From contig CAMBPB010000003.1 of NCBI GenBank assembly GCA_945869465.1, forward strand, positions 1 through 64,000: a DNA stretch of 64,000 nt. The letters run 5' to 3'. Shown one piece after another: positions 16,680 to 24,297 of the stretch. Below the pieces are notes generated by a model that worked only from the letters and a program-made list of their open reading frames with translations, had not been told where the DNA came from and did not search any database. The stretch comes from Prosthecobacter debontii (GTDB lineage Bacteria; Verrucomicrobiota; Verrucomicrobiia; Verrucomicrobiales; Akkermansiaceae). The stretch's first letter is position 1. Each line of letters begins with the position of its first letter. The translations under genes and the position numbers were made by a program.

Positions 16680-16982
16680 ATGGCCAAACAAGCAATAGGA
16701 CTCCTCGAAACCCGCGGGCTCGCCTGCCTCGTCGTCGGCGTTGACGCGATGCTCAAATCCGCAAATGTCGAACTCGTCGGTCCGATGAAACAAATCGGCA
16801 ACGCGCTCTGCAACGCCGTCGTCTCCGGCGATGTCGCCGCAGTGAAAGCCGCGATCGATGCCGGTGCCGCCGCCGCCGCCCAAGCTGGTGGCGAAGTCGT
16901 CAGCGCCCATGTCATCGCCCGCCCGGACGACGCCATCGACGGCGTTTTGCCCAAGGACGCCGCCCGCGCTCCCCGCAAGTGA
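16680..16982 (+). CDS. BMC-H shell hexamer protein 3
   Basis: This 100-residue BMC-H protein begins MAKQAIGLLETRGLACLVVG. The loop MKQIGNALCNAVVSGDVAAVKAAIDAG again differs in the pore segment (GNALCNAVV) and contains a cysteine. The edge motif VVSAHVIARPDDAI is conserved. A charged C-terminal extension (PKDAARAPRK) of about 10 residues is absent from the other two. It lies 35 bp after ackA and 63 bp before the first pentamer gene. Confidence 0.94.
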   Translation: MAKQAIGLLETRGLACLVVGVDAMLKSANVELVGPMKQIGNALCNAVVSGDVAAVKAAIDAGAAAAAQAGGEVVSAHVIARPDDAIDGVLPKDAARAPRK

Positions 16983-17045
16983 TGCACTCACCCCGCGCCC
17001 GTTTGCCTGATAGAGGCGGCGGGCGCGGCCACTCCTGTTATCTCG

Positions 17046-17354
17046 ATGTTCCTCGCTGAAGTCATTGGACAAGTCGTCTCGACCAAGAAGGACGAGCTCA
17101 TGGTGGGAAAAAAACTCCTGCTGCTCCGTCCCAAACTGGTCGATGACAAGGATCCCTCGAAATTCAAGGACGGTCAGAACACCATCGTCGCCGTCGATAC
17201 GGTGGGCGCCGGCGCCGGCGACCTCGTGATGTTCTGCCAGGGAAGCTCGGCCCGCGCCGCGCAGGGTCTCAAGCTGATCCCGGTGGACGCCGCCATCGTC
17301 GCCATCATCGACCGCGTCGAGGTGCACGGGAAAACCCTCTACAAGGGTGGTTAG
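17046..17354 (+). CDS. BMC-P shell pentamer protein 1 (EutN/CcmL family)
   Basis: This 102-residue EutN/CcmL protein caps the vertices of the shell. It begins MFLAEVIGQVVSTKKDELMVGKKLLLL, the family's first strands, followed by TIVAVDTVGAGAGDLVMFCQGSSAR and a final IIDRVEVHGKTLYKGG. The GAGAGD turn and QGSSAR segment are the pentamer hallmarks. It is the first of three BMC-P genes here. Its stop is followed directly by the inverted-repeat-bounded GxxExxY cassette, which separates it from the aldehyde dehydrogenase gene. Confidence 0.95.
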   Translation: MFLAEVIGQVVSTKKDELMVGKKLLLLRPKLVDDKDPSKFKDGQNTIVAVDTVGAGAGDLVMFCQGSSARAAQGLKLIPVDAAIVAIIDRVEVHGKTLYKGG

Positions 17355-17367
17355 CGGAGCAGATAAA

Positions 17368-17860
17368 CCACTGAAACACTGAGAACCACTGAAAACACTG
17401 ATTGGATGAAGAGCTTTGATGAAGGGCAGTATCCGCATTCTGATCTGACATCGGAGATCATTGCTTCCGCGCAGGCGGTTCACGCGGAGTTGCGTCCCGG
17501 TCTCGCCGAAGTGCTTTACGAACGGGCGCTCTGCATCGAGTTCGCTGAGCGCTCCATTGACTTCGCGCAGCAGACTGTCTTTGCGGTCAACTACAAATCC
17601 CGTTATATCGGCGAACTCATTCCGGATCTCATTGTAGATGGGCGCGTAATCGTCGATCTCAAGGTCGTCGAGGCATTCAGCGATACGCATGTCGCCCAAA
17701 TGCTCGGCTACCTGAACATCACCGGTCTCCAAATCGGTCTCCTCATCAACTTCAAACATGCGAAACTCCAAATCAAACGCGTCGCAAACCTGAGGCGGCA
17801 ACCATAGTCCATCCAAGCCTCTTCACTCAGTTCCCTCAGCGGTTCTCAGTGCTTCAGTGG
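17368..17860 (+). mobile_element. Putative inverted-repeat-bounded cassette carrying GxxExxY gene
   Basis: A 20-bp sequence at 17368-17387 (CCACTGAAACACTGAGAACC) recurs inverted at 17841-17860 with one mismatch. Weaker symmetry extends both arms to 37 bp (17368-17404 and 17824-17860, about 30 of 37 matching). The arms closely enclose a single gene: the first abuts its start codon and the second begins 16 bp after its stop. The unit splits an otherwise coherent BMC operon. No obvious target duplication is visible outside the arms. Insertion is the simplest reading. Confidence 0.6.
17406..17807 (+). CDS. GxxExxY protein (PD-(D/E)XK nuclease-fold family)
   Basis: This 133-residue protein contains the family name motif G32-L-A-E35-V-L-Y38 in the first helix and a nuclease-like core: P73-D74, then D84-L-K86 in VIVDLKVVEAF, then QMLGYL. 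Those are the PD...(D/E)xK elements of the PDDEXK_3 family. The family is common in Planctomycetes, Verrucomicrobia and cyanobacteria, and its function is not established. It is embedded in the BMC operon between a pentamer gene and the aldehyde dehydrogenase gene, bounded by inverted repeats, so it is probably a passenger rather than a BMC component. Confidence 0.88.
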   Translation: MKSFDEGQYPHSDLTSEIIASAQAVHAELRPGLAEVLYERALCIEFAERSIDFAQQTVFAVNYKSRYIGELIPDLIVDGRVIVDLKVVEAFSDTHVAQMLGYLNITGLQIGLLINFKHAKLQIKRVANLRRQP

Positions 17861-17919
17861 TTCCTCACGTCCCCAAGTGGTTCCCCACATCCCAACCCCG
17901 AAATCTACCGTTCGCTCGC

Positions 17920-19404
17920 ATGAAAACTCTCGATCCCGAAACTCTCCGCTCCGTTGTTGAATCCGTCGTCGCCCGACTCGCGGCGAGCCAAGGGCTGACT
18001 CCGTCCGCTGCTGCTCCCGCTCCAGCCCCTGCCGCGAAGCCCTCCTGCGGATGCAGTTCCTCGTCCGGTGGCGAACGCGGGGTTTTCAACTGCGTGGAAA
18101 AAGCCGCCGAGGCCGCCAACGACGCCCATCTCAAGTTGAAGAAACTCGGTGTCGCCGGCCGCGCCAAAGTCATCGAGATCGTCAAGTCCCTTGCCGTCGG
18201 CAACGCCGAGCCATGGGGAAAATTTGAAATGGAGGAAACCAAAATCGGACGCGTCGATCACAAGATCGCCAAACTCCAGATCACCAAGGACGTGCCCGGC
18301 ACCGAATGGCTCCAACCCTACGCAATGAGCGGCGATGGCGGCATCACGCTGGAGGAATACGCGCCCTTCGGCGTCATCGGCGCGATCCTGCCGGTCACCC
18401 ATTCGGTGCCCACTCTAACCGGCAACGTCATCAGCATGGTCGCCGCCGGAAACTCGATCGTCTTCAACCCCCATCCCGGCGGTGCCCGCAGTGCCGCGAT
18501 GGCCGTGCGCGCCTACAACGAAGCGATCTTTCGCGAACTCGGTGTCGATAACATCATCACCACCATCGAAAGCCCCTCACTCGAATCGTTCGATGCCATC
18601 TGCAAAAATCCGCTCATTTCACTGCTGGCGATCACCGGCGGACCGGCCGTCGTTGGTGCCGCGATGAAGTCCGGCAAGCGCGCCATCTGCGCCGGTCCCG
18701 GCAACCCGGTGGTCGTCGTCGATGAAACCGCCGACCTCGCGAAAGCCGCGCGCAACATCATCGAGGGCGGCGCGTTCGATAACAACCTGCTCTGCATCGG
18801 TGAGAAAGCCGTCTTCGTCGTCGGTTCGGTTTTCAACCGCTTCTGCGATGAACTCCAAAAGGCCGGTGCCGCGCGCATCAACTCACAGCAACTGGAAAAA
18901 CTCACCGCCTCCGCGTTCACCATCAAGCCCGGCGAGGGCGGCGGTTGCTCGCATGCCGCGGTGAACCGCGCGCTGGTCGGCGCCGACCCGTCGAAACTCG
19001 CCGAACACGCTGGAGTCACGATCCCTAACGGCACGCAACTGCTCTTTGCCGAAACCGACGCCGATCACCCCTTCGTGCAGGAGGAACAGATGATGCCAAT
19101 GATGCCCATCGTTTCCTGTCCGGACTTTGTCACCGCCGTCCGCGAGGCCAAGCGTGCCGAGCACAACTACCGCCACTCCGCCATCATCCACACCAAGGAC
19201 GTGGATCACATGACCTACATGGCCAAGGAAATGGACACCACCATCTTTGTGAAAAACGGCGCGTCCGTCGCCGGCCTCGGCCTCGGCGGCGAAGGTTATC
19301 TTTCCTACTCCATCGCCACCACCACCGGTGAAGGCATCACCACTCCCAAGACCTTCACCCGCATCCGCCGCTGCGTGCTCGTCGAAAACCTCCGCATTAT
19401 TTGA
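17920..19404 (+). CDS. CoA-acylating aldehyde dehydrogenase of the microcompartment (PduP/EutE-like)
   Basis: This 494-residue enzyme oxidises an aldehyde to acyl-CoA with NAD+. The N-terminus (KTLDPETLRSVVESVVARLAASQ) is an amphipathic helix followed by an Ala/Pro linker, the usual encapsulation peptide plus tether, and a short Cys-rich stretch PSCGCSSSSGG. The catalytic domain shows LPVTHSVPTLTGNVISMVAAGN, AGPGNPVVVVDETADL, and the nucleophile cysteine in NNLLCIGEKAVFVV. The frame runs back to 17857, but the ATG at 17920 starts the helix. In the PVC-type pathway the substrate would be lactaldehyde from fucose or rhamnose. Confidence 0.92.
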   Translation: MKTLDPETLRSVVESVVARLAASQGLTPSAAAPAPAPAAKPSCGCSSSSGGERGVFNCVEKAAEAANDAHLKLKKLGVAGRAKVIEIVKSLAVGNAEPWGKFEMEETKIGRVDHKIAKLQITKDVPGTEWLQPYAMSGDGGITLEEYAPFGVIGAILPVTHSVPTLTGNVISMVAAGNSIVFNPHPGGARSAAMAVRAYNEAIFRELGVDNIITTIESPSLESFDAICKNPLISLLAITGGPAVVGAAMKSGKRAICAGPGNPVVVVDETADLAKAARNIIEGGAFDNNLLCIGEKAVFVVGSVFNRFCDELQKAGAARINSQQLEKLTASAFTIKPGEGGGCSHAAVNRALVGADPSKLAEHAGVTIPNGTQLLFAETDADHPFVQEEQMMPMMPIVSCPDFVTAVREAKRAEHNYRHSAIIHTKDVDHMTYMAKEMDTTIFVKNGASVAGLGLGGEGYLSYSIATTTGEGITTPKTFTRIRRCVLVENLRII

Positions 19405-19439
19405 AGACCCAAGACTTCAAGACCCAAGACACAAGACAG
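19404..19439. repeat. AAGACNN heptamer repeat (five units)
   Basis: Units AAGACCC, AAGACTTC, AAGACCC, AAGACAC, AAGACAG follow directly after the dehydrogenase stop codon. The same words in the same order recur inverted at 36093-36120. Confidence 0.8.
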
Positions 19440-19483
19440 GGAGCAGACAAAGCTCTTCAATCTTCAATCCACAATCTTCTTCA

Positions 19484-19738
19484 ATGATCCCCGCCCTCGT
19501 CGTCGGCCATGCCGTTAGCAGCCATTCCCATCCCTCGCTCAAAGGATTCAAGATGCTGCTTTGTCAACCGCTCGGCTTCGAAGGGAAACCGGATGGTTCG
19601 CCCATCGTCGCCATCGACCTGTTTGGTGCCGGCCTGCATTCGAAAGTCTTCGTCTCCACCGACGGCGTCGGCGCCCGCCACCTCGTCCACGATCAGAAAT
19701 CTCCGATCCGCAACTTCATCCAGGGCGTGATTGACTGA
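19484..19738 (+). CDS. BMC-P shell pentamer protein 2 (EutN/CcmL family)
   Basis: This 84-residue BMC-P protein begins MIPALVVGHAVSSHSHPSLKGF. The family strands continue as MLLCQPLGFEGKPDGSPIVAIDLFGAGLHSKVFVSTDGVGARHLV, and the C-terminus is SPIRNFIQGVID. The GAGLHS and GVGAR turns replace the GAGAGD/QGSSAR of paralogue 1. The frame opens at 19328 within the previous gene. The ATG at 19484 matches the family N-terminus, and the upstream codons fall in the heptamer repeat spacer. Confidence 0.92.
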   Translation: MIPALVVGHAVSSHSHPSLKGFKMLLCQPLGFEGKPDGSPIVAIDLFGAGLHSKVFVSTDGVGARHLVHDQKSPIRNFIQGVID

Positions 19739-19842
19739 ATAGAACCTGAAAAACTGAAAAACTTAGACGCTAAAAACAGAGACCATGACTCCTCATTTAC
19801 GATCATCCGCCAAGAATCATCCTCGGAGCCGCCGCTCGTCAA

Positions 19843-19874
19843 TTTCAGCATTTCAGCATTTCAGCATTTCAGCA
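19843..19874. repeat. (TTTCAGCA)4 octamer tandem repeat
   Basis: Four perfect copies of TTTCAGCA end 12 bp before the GTG start of the third pentamer gene, in a 148-bp spacer that otherwise shows no gene. Confidence 0.85.
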
Positions 19875-19886
19875 TCCACCAATTAA

Positions 19887-20207
19887 GTGCGCATCGCCCA
19901 AGTCATCGGCCGGGTTACCCTGAGCGTTCAGGACCCCTCCTACAAAGGAGGCCGGTGGCTGATGTGCAATCCGCTTGAGGCGGAGCATTACAACACCGCC
20001 TGCCAGACTCTGCCGCCGCTTTCCGCGCAGTCCTCCCTCATCGCCTATGACTCACTGGGCGCGGGGGACGGGGACATCGTCGGCATCGTCGAGGGTGCGG
20101 AAGCCACCGCCCCGTTTGATCATGATATTCCGATCGATGCCATCACCGTCGCCATTTTCGACTCTCTGAAATACGAACCACCCGTTTCCACCTCTTCCAA
20201 ACACTGA
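19887..20207 (+). CDS. BMC-P shell pentamer protein 3 (EutN/CcmL family), GTG start
   Basis: This 106-residue BMC-P protein has MRIAQVIGRVTLSVQDPSYKGG at the N-terminus, then SLIAYDSLGAGDGDIVGIVEGAEATAPFD and IPIDAITVAIFDSLKY. The pattern is that of a vertex pentamer with a longer first loop. No ATG fits, and the GTG at 19887 gives the complete first strand. It ends 5 bp before the aldolase gene, so translation of the two is probably coupled. It is the third pentamer paralogue, matching the three-pentamer composition usual for PVC-type microcompartments. Confidence 0.93.
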   Translation: MRIAQVIGRVTLSVQDPSYKGGRWLMCNPLEAEHYNTACQTLPPLSAQSSLIAYDSLGAGDGDIVGIVEGAEATAPFDHDIPIDAITVAIFDSLKYEPPVSTSSKH

Positions 20208-20212
20208 ACCCC

Positions 20213-21292
20213 ATGAGCAAGAAACTCTTCACCGCCGCCGATATCGAAGCCCATTTCAAAGCTGGAAAATCCGCTGCCGATCTGCCGAAGGACGCCGTTC
20301 TAACACCATCGGCCAAAGACGTGCTTCGCGACCGACTCGGCCCGCTCCGGGCCGGCGGCAGCCCCGCGGTGTCGAGCGCTCCCGCGGAACCCATGCTGCC
20401 GGATTACGAATATCACTGGACTCCCGGCAAGGACCCCAAAACTCCGGCGGAAATCCAGGCGTTTTTCGATTCGCCCGCCATCGTCGCCATCAAGCACCGC
20501 ATGGTGGACATCGGCAAACGCATGTGGGCCCGCGAATACACCGATGGCAACGGTGGGAATCTAACGATCAGGGTGGGTGACAATCTCATCTTATGCACTC
20601 CCACCCTGGTCTCCAAGGGTTTCATGGCGATGGAGCAAATGTGCCTGGTGGACATGGACGGCAAACAACTCGCCGGCAAGTTCAAGCGCACCTCCGAGTG
20701 TCTGACGCACATTGCAATCATGAAGCGCCAGCCGAAATGCAAGGCCTGCTGCCATGCGCATCCGCCGCACGGAACCGCTTTCGCCCTGGCCGGTGTCCGT
20801 CCTCCCACCTGCATGATTCCCGAGGCGGATGTGTTCCTCGGTGAGATCGGCCTGGCCGCGTATGGCACTCCCGGAACTCCCGAGGTGGCGGATGCCGTAG
20901 GCATCGCTGGCGTGGATCACATGGCGGTGTTGATGATCAATCACGGGGTCATCACTTGGGGCAAGGACATCGAGGATGCCTATTGGAAAATGGAGAACCT
21001 CGAGGCCTTGTGCAAAATCGTATGGGTCGCCTCACAACTCAACCAGGGCAAGATGCTGAGCATGACCACCGGCCAGGCCAAGGAGCTCATCACGATCCGC
21101 CAATCCCTTGGCATGGACGACAAACGCGCCAATTGGACCGAGTGCCAACTCTGCGACAACGCGGATTTCCAACCCGGCACGGTCTGCCGGATTCCCGATC
21201 AAGCGGCCGCTCCCGACTCCGCGAAACTCGATCCCGAGGCCGAAAAACTCGTCAAGGCTCTGACTGATCAGATCCTCGCTTCATTGAAGTGA
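20213..21292 (+). CDS. Class II aldolase (fuculose/rhamnulose 1-phosphate aldolase-like)
   Basis: This 359-residue protein combines an N-terminal extension (about residues 1-70) with a class II aldolase/adducin domain. Zinc-ligand candidates are in CCHAHPPHGTAFALAG and MINHGVITWGKD, and the phosphate/glycine region is DGNGGNLTIRVGDN. Class II sugar-phosphate aldolases of this family cleave fuculose- or rhamnulose-1-phosphate to DHAP and lactaldehyde. Both ends look like encapsulation signals: FTAADIEAHFKAGKSAADLP at the N-terminus and a C-terminal helix DPEAEKLVKALTDQILASLK. It is the last core gene of the BMC operon, and its 3' neighbour is a transposase remnant. Confidence 0.9.
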   Translation: MSKKLFTAADIEAHFKAGKSAADLPKDAVLTPSAKDVLRDRLGPLRAGGSPAVSSAPAEPMLPDYEYHWTPGKDPKTPAEIQAFFDSPAIVAIKHRMVDIGKRMWAREYTDGNGGNLTIRVGDNLILCTPTLVSKGFMAMEQMCLVDMDGKQLAGKFKRTSECLTHIAIMKRQPKCKACCHAHPPHGTAFALAGVRPPTCMIPEADVFLGEIGLAAYGTPGTPEVADAVGIAGVDHMAVLMINHGVITWGKDIEDAYWKMENLEALCKIVWVASQLNQGKMLSMTTGQAKELITIRQSLGMDDKRANWTECQLCDNADFQPGTVCRIPDQAAAPDSAKLDPEAEKLVKALTDQILASLK

Positions 21293-21333
21293 CGATCAAT
21301 CCCGCTCCAATTCAGAATCGGGAATGCGGGTGA

Positions 21334-21510
21334 AGGTTGCGGCATCTTCACCGCAATGAAACCGTGGAAACGGTCATTGGCAGCATCAAGCAAGCCATCG
21401 ATTTCCGGCGCTTCATGCGGCGAGGCAAGGAAAAGGCCGACCTGGAATCGACGCTGTTGAGCATCAACTACAACCTCAAACGGCGGTTCAATCTGGGCGG
21501 GGAGAGCGGA
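21334..21510 (+). pseudogene. C-terminal remnant of an IS1182-type DDE transposase
   Basis: The frame from 21334 encodes a fragment resembling the end of IS1182-like DDE transposases: VETVIGSIKQAIDFRRFMRR followed by GKEKADLESTLLSINYNLKRRF. Only about 50 residues of the roughly 450 of an intact enzyme are left, with no start codon other than TTG. It lies between the aldolase stop (21292) and the 3' end of the aldo/keto reductase on the other strand, so an insertion sequence was once present at this BMC-operon boundary and has since decayed. Confidence 0.7.
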
Positions 21511-22500
21511 TTATTGGTGCGGGGCGATCGCGGCGATGGCGTCTAGCAGCGCGTCGTCCGGGGCGGGCGAGTTGAGCGCGTCCAGGGTGTCATCGAGTTG
21601 GGCGAGGTTGCGGGCGCCGATGATGGCGGAGGTCACGGTCGGCGAGCGGAGCGCCCAGCGCATGGCGAGGTGGTGGAGCGGCATGCCGTGGGCGGCGGCC
21701 AGATCGCCCAGGGCCCGGATTTTTTCCTGATGGGCGAGCACTTGCTCGACTTTGAGGAATCCCTCGGGCCTGGCGGCGCGCGAATCGTCCGGAATGCCAT
21801 CGAGGTATTTCGGCGTGAGCATGCCTTGGGCGAGCGGGCTGAAGACGATGCAGCCGATGCCTTCGTCGAGCAACCAATCGAGGGTGCCCTCGAATTCCAC
21901 GTCGCGCCGCAGGATCGAATAGGGTGGCTGGTAGATCAGGCAGCGGATGCCCATTTCCTTGAGGATGCGGACCGCCTTTTTGAGGCGCTTGAGCGGGTAT
22001 TTCGAGAGTCCGGCATAGAGTGCCTTGCCGCTGTGGACGGCGGTGGCGAGGGCGGACATGGTTTCCTCAAGGCGCGTGTCCGGGTCTGGACAGTGGGAAT
22101 AGAAAATATCGACGTAGCTCAGGCGCAAGCGTTTGAGGGATTGGTCGAGCGAGGCGAGCAGGTGCTTGCGCGAGCCGTTCAGGCCGTACGGTCCGCTCCA
22201 CATTTCATGGCCGGCCTTGGTGGAGATGACGAGTTCGTCGCGGTGGCAGACAAAATCCCCGACCAGGATGCGGCCGATGTTTTCCTCGGCGGAACCGGGC
22301 GGCGGACCGTAATTGTTGGCCAGATCGAAATGGGTGACGCCGCGGTCAAAGGCGCGGCGCATCATTTTGCGGGCTTCCTCGAAATCGTCCACGCCTCCGA
22401 AGTTGTGCCAGAAACCGAGGGAAATGGCGGGTAGCAACAGACCGGAATCCCCGCAACGCCGATAGGGCATGCGACCATCGTAACGGGCGTTGTCAAACAT
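21511..22500 (-). CDS. Aldo/keto reductase, YghZ (L-glyceraldehyde 3-phosphate reductase)-like
   Basis: This 329-residue NADPH-dependent reductase begins MFDNARYDGRMPYRRCGDSG. The sequence LPAISLGFWHNFGGVDDFE, with the FWHNFG motif, is characteristic of the YghZ branch. The catalytic tetrad is in FDLANNYGP (Asp, Tyr), STKAGHEMW (Lys) and DIFYSHCPD (His). YghZ relatives reduce small aldehydes such as L-glyceraldehyde 3-phosphate and methylglyoxal. It converges on the BMC operon, with only the transposase remnant between. Reduction of lactaldehyde to 1,2-propanediol or detoxification of leaked aldehyde are plausible roles, but that is inference. The start at 22500 is preferred over 22536 because it fits family length. 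Confidence 0.88.
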   Translation of the reverse strand: MFDNARYDGRMPYRRCGDSGLLLPAISLGFWHNFGGVDDFEEARKMMRRAFDRGVTHFDLANNYGPPPGSAEENIGRILVGDFVCHRDELVISTKAGHEMWSGPYGLNGSRKHLLASLDQSLKRLRLSYVDIFYSHCPDPDTRLEETMSALATAVHSGKALYAGLSKYPLKRLKKAVRILKEMGIRCLIYQPPYSILRRDVEFEGTLDWLLDEGIGCIVFSPLAQGMLTPKYLDGIPDDSRAARPEGFLKVEQVLAHQEKIRALGDLAAAHGMPLHHLAMRWALRSPTVTSAIIGARNLAQLDDTLDALNSPAPDDALLDAIAAIAPHQ

Positions 22501-22940
22501 GCCGTGCAAACTGACCCTTTGCGGGCCGCTTGCCAAGCCTCAAGAGTCAAGAGCGGGCGGGAAAGACCTCATTCAGGCGCTTGCCGGCAAGGAGCGGTGG
22601 CCTCCGAAGCGCAGTCAAATGGACCTACCGCGCCATCTACCGCTAGGCCGACTGCTCCGTGGCAAATGGAGCGACGCAGTCTTCATCCCAGTGGTTGGGT
22701 GAGCGGGGGCTTGGTTATTGGATCGAAAAGCCGGAAATCAAAAGGACGAGATTGAAGCCAAAGCCAATGGCAGGAAGCCAGCGCGTAACAATCACCAGAA
22801 TCAATCCGCCAATGGTTTAATTTTCAATATTTTGCTTGGATGTTCCCAGCGTGGCGGGCGGGTGATTATTGGTATATCCGCTTGAGTTGATCAATGGATT
22901 CGCGGCTTGGGTAGCGTGGTTTGGAACATCGAAAAAAACC
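22501..22940. other. 440-bp spacer without a recognised gene
   Basis: The region between the divergent start of the aldo/keto reductase and the 3' end of the M48 gene has only short frames of about 70-80 codons with no family likeness. The part 22800-22850 is AT-rich. I see no tRNA, terminator or insertion sequence ends. Confidence 0.5.
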
Positions 22941-24188
22941 TCAGCGCAAGGCGCGCAGGCGCTGGAGTAGCGGGGGATGCGAGTAGTCCAGCCACACGCG
23001 GAGTTTCGCCGGGGTCGGGTGTGACAGGTGGTCGGCGGTCATCCGTTTGAGGGCGGAGGCGAGCGGGGCACCGTCGCCGGTGACTTCGGCCGCGTAGGCA
23101 TCGGCCTCGAATTCGTGGCGGCGGGACCAGGCGTTCAGCACCACGCCCAGCAGTTTCGAAACGGGTTCCAACAGGATGCTGAAGAGCACCAGCCCGACGT
23201 GCGGGGAGATGGATGTCACGCTAAAGGCATCGAAGAGCAGGCGGGCGAATGCGCCGTGGCGATCGGTGGCCAGACCTAACAAGAAAAAGATCGCAGCGGT
23301 CTGGAGTATTCCCGCGGCGAGGCGTTGCTTGATATGGCCGCGGCGGAAGTGCCCGATCTCGTGGGCCAGCACGCCTAGCAATTCAGGGGTGCTGCTTTTA
23401 TCGACCAAGGTGTCGAAGAGTGCGATTTTCTTTTGTTTGCCGAGGCCGGTGAAAAACGCATTGGCCTTGGTGGAGCGCTTCGAGCCGTCCATCACGAACA
23501 CGCCGGCGAGCGGAAAACCGCAGCGGGTGCCGAGCGCTTCGATTTGCTGTTTCAGCTCGCCGTCGGGCATCGGCGTGAATGTGTTGAACAGCGGCATGAT
23601 CAGCGACGGCGCGAGGTAGGTGAGTATCAGTTGAAAGGCTGTCACCACCGCCCATGCCCACAGCCACGCATGGTCGACGTTGCCGAAGATCCACAGCACC
23701 GCGGCGGCGAGTGGCAGCCCGATCACCGCCGCGAGCAGCAGGCCTTTGACGCGGTCCATGGTGAAGGTGGCGGGCGTGGAGCGGTTGAAGCCGAATTTTT
23801 TCTCAATGACGAAGGTGTCGTAGATTGAAAACGGCAGCGAGACGAGCGCCTGGCCGAGGAACAATGTCGATAGAAAAACCAGACCGGCCGTCACCTCGGA
23901 GGGGGCGAGGGAGCGGGCCCATGCATCCAGCCAGCCGAATCCGCCCGCGAACCAGAACACCAGCAGCACGCTGAGCGAGGCGCAGGATTTCACGATGTCA
24001 AAGCGGGCGTTCACCGTCAGATAAGCGCGTGCCTGGTCGAGTTTTTGGGCATCCATCACGTCGCTGAGTTCGTCCGGCACGCTCGTGGGGAAGGCTTTGA
24101 GGTTGAGCAGGGTGGCCGCGAATTCCAGCTTCCACAGCGCAAACAATGCCACCACCATCACTACCGTCATGAAGTTCCAATCGTTCAT
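22941..24188 (-). CDS. M48 family metallopeptidase, Ste24/CAAX prenyl protease 1-like
   Basis: This 415-residue integral membrane zinc peptidase begins MNDWNFMTVVMVVALFALWK. Several helices precede the active site LLGVLAHEIGHFRRGHIKQR (HExxH), and the third zinc ligand Glu is in RRHEFEADAYAAEVTGD. An N-terminal region like eukaryotic Ste24p is present (DELSDVMDAQKLDQARAYL and YDTFVIEKKFGFNRSTP). Bacterial members are quality-control proteases. The open frame extends to 24503 across the divergent PBP2 start, but the upstream part is low complexity. ATG codons at 24200, 24197 and 24188 compete, and I use the last. It is transcribed divergently from the PBP2 gene. Confidence 0.9.
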   Translation of the reverse strand: MNDWNFMTVVMVVALFALWKLEFAATLLNLKAFPTSVPDELSDVMDAQKLDQARAYLTVNARFDIVKSCASLSVLLVFWFAGGFGWLDAWARSLAPSEVTAGLVFLSTLFLGQALVSLPFSIYDTFVIEKKFGFNRSTPATFTMDRVKGLLLAAVIGLPLAAAVLWIFGNVDHAWLWAWAVVTAFQLILTYLAPSLIMPLFNTFTPMPDGELKQQIEALGTRCGFPLAGVFVMDGSKRSTKANAFFTGLGKQKKIALFDTLVDKSSTPELLGVLAHEIGHFRRGHIKQRLAAGILQTAAIFFLLGLATDRHGAFARLLFDAFSVTSISPHVGLVLFSILLEPVSKLLGVVLNAWSRRHEFEADAYAAEVTGDGAPLASALKRMTADHLSHPTPAKLRVWLDYSHPPLLQRLRALR

Positions 24189-24297
24189 CGCGCCCATCAT
24201 GCACGGCAGACGTCCCGCCGCAAGGGTGGCGCGGCGATCCCGCCCGGATTGAACATTGCGCGGGCCGGGGTTTGGCCCTACGGTTTTCGCCATCCTC

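Noticed and set aside
16650-17816. 388-codon minus-strand open frame across BMC-H3, BMC-P1 and the GxxExxY gene
   Set aside because: Antisense to three genes with clear domains. The open frame is the GC-rich mirror of their codons.
19404-19439. Heptamer repeats considered as CRISPR or as integron attachment sites
   Set aside because: Units are only 7-8 bp, have no spacers and no associated cas or integrase gene.
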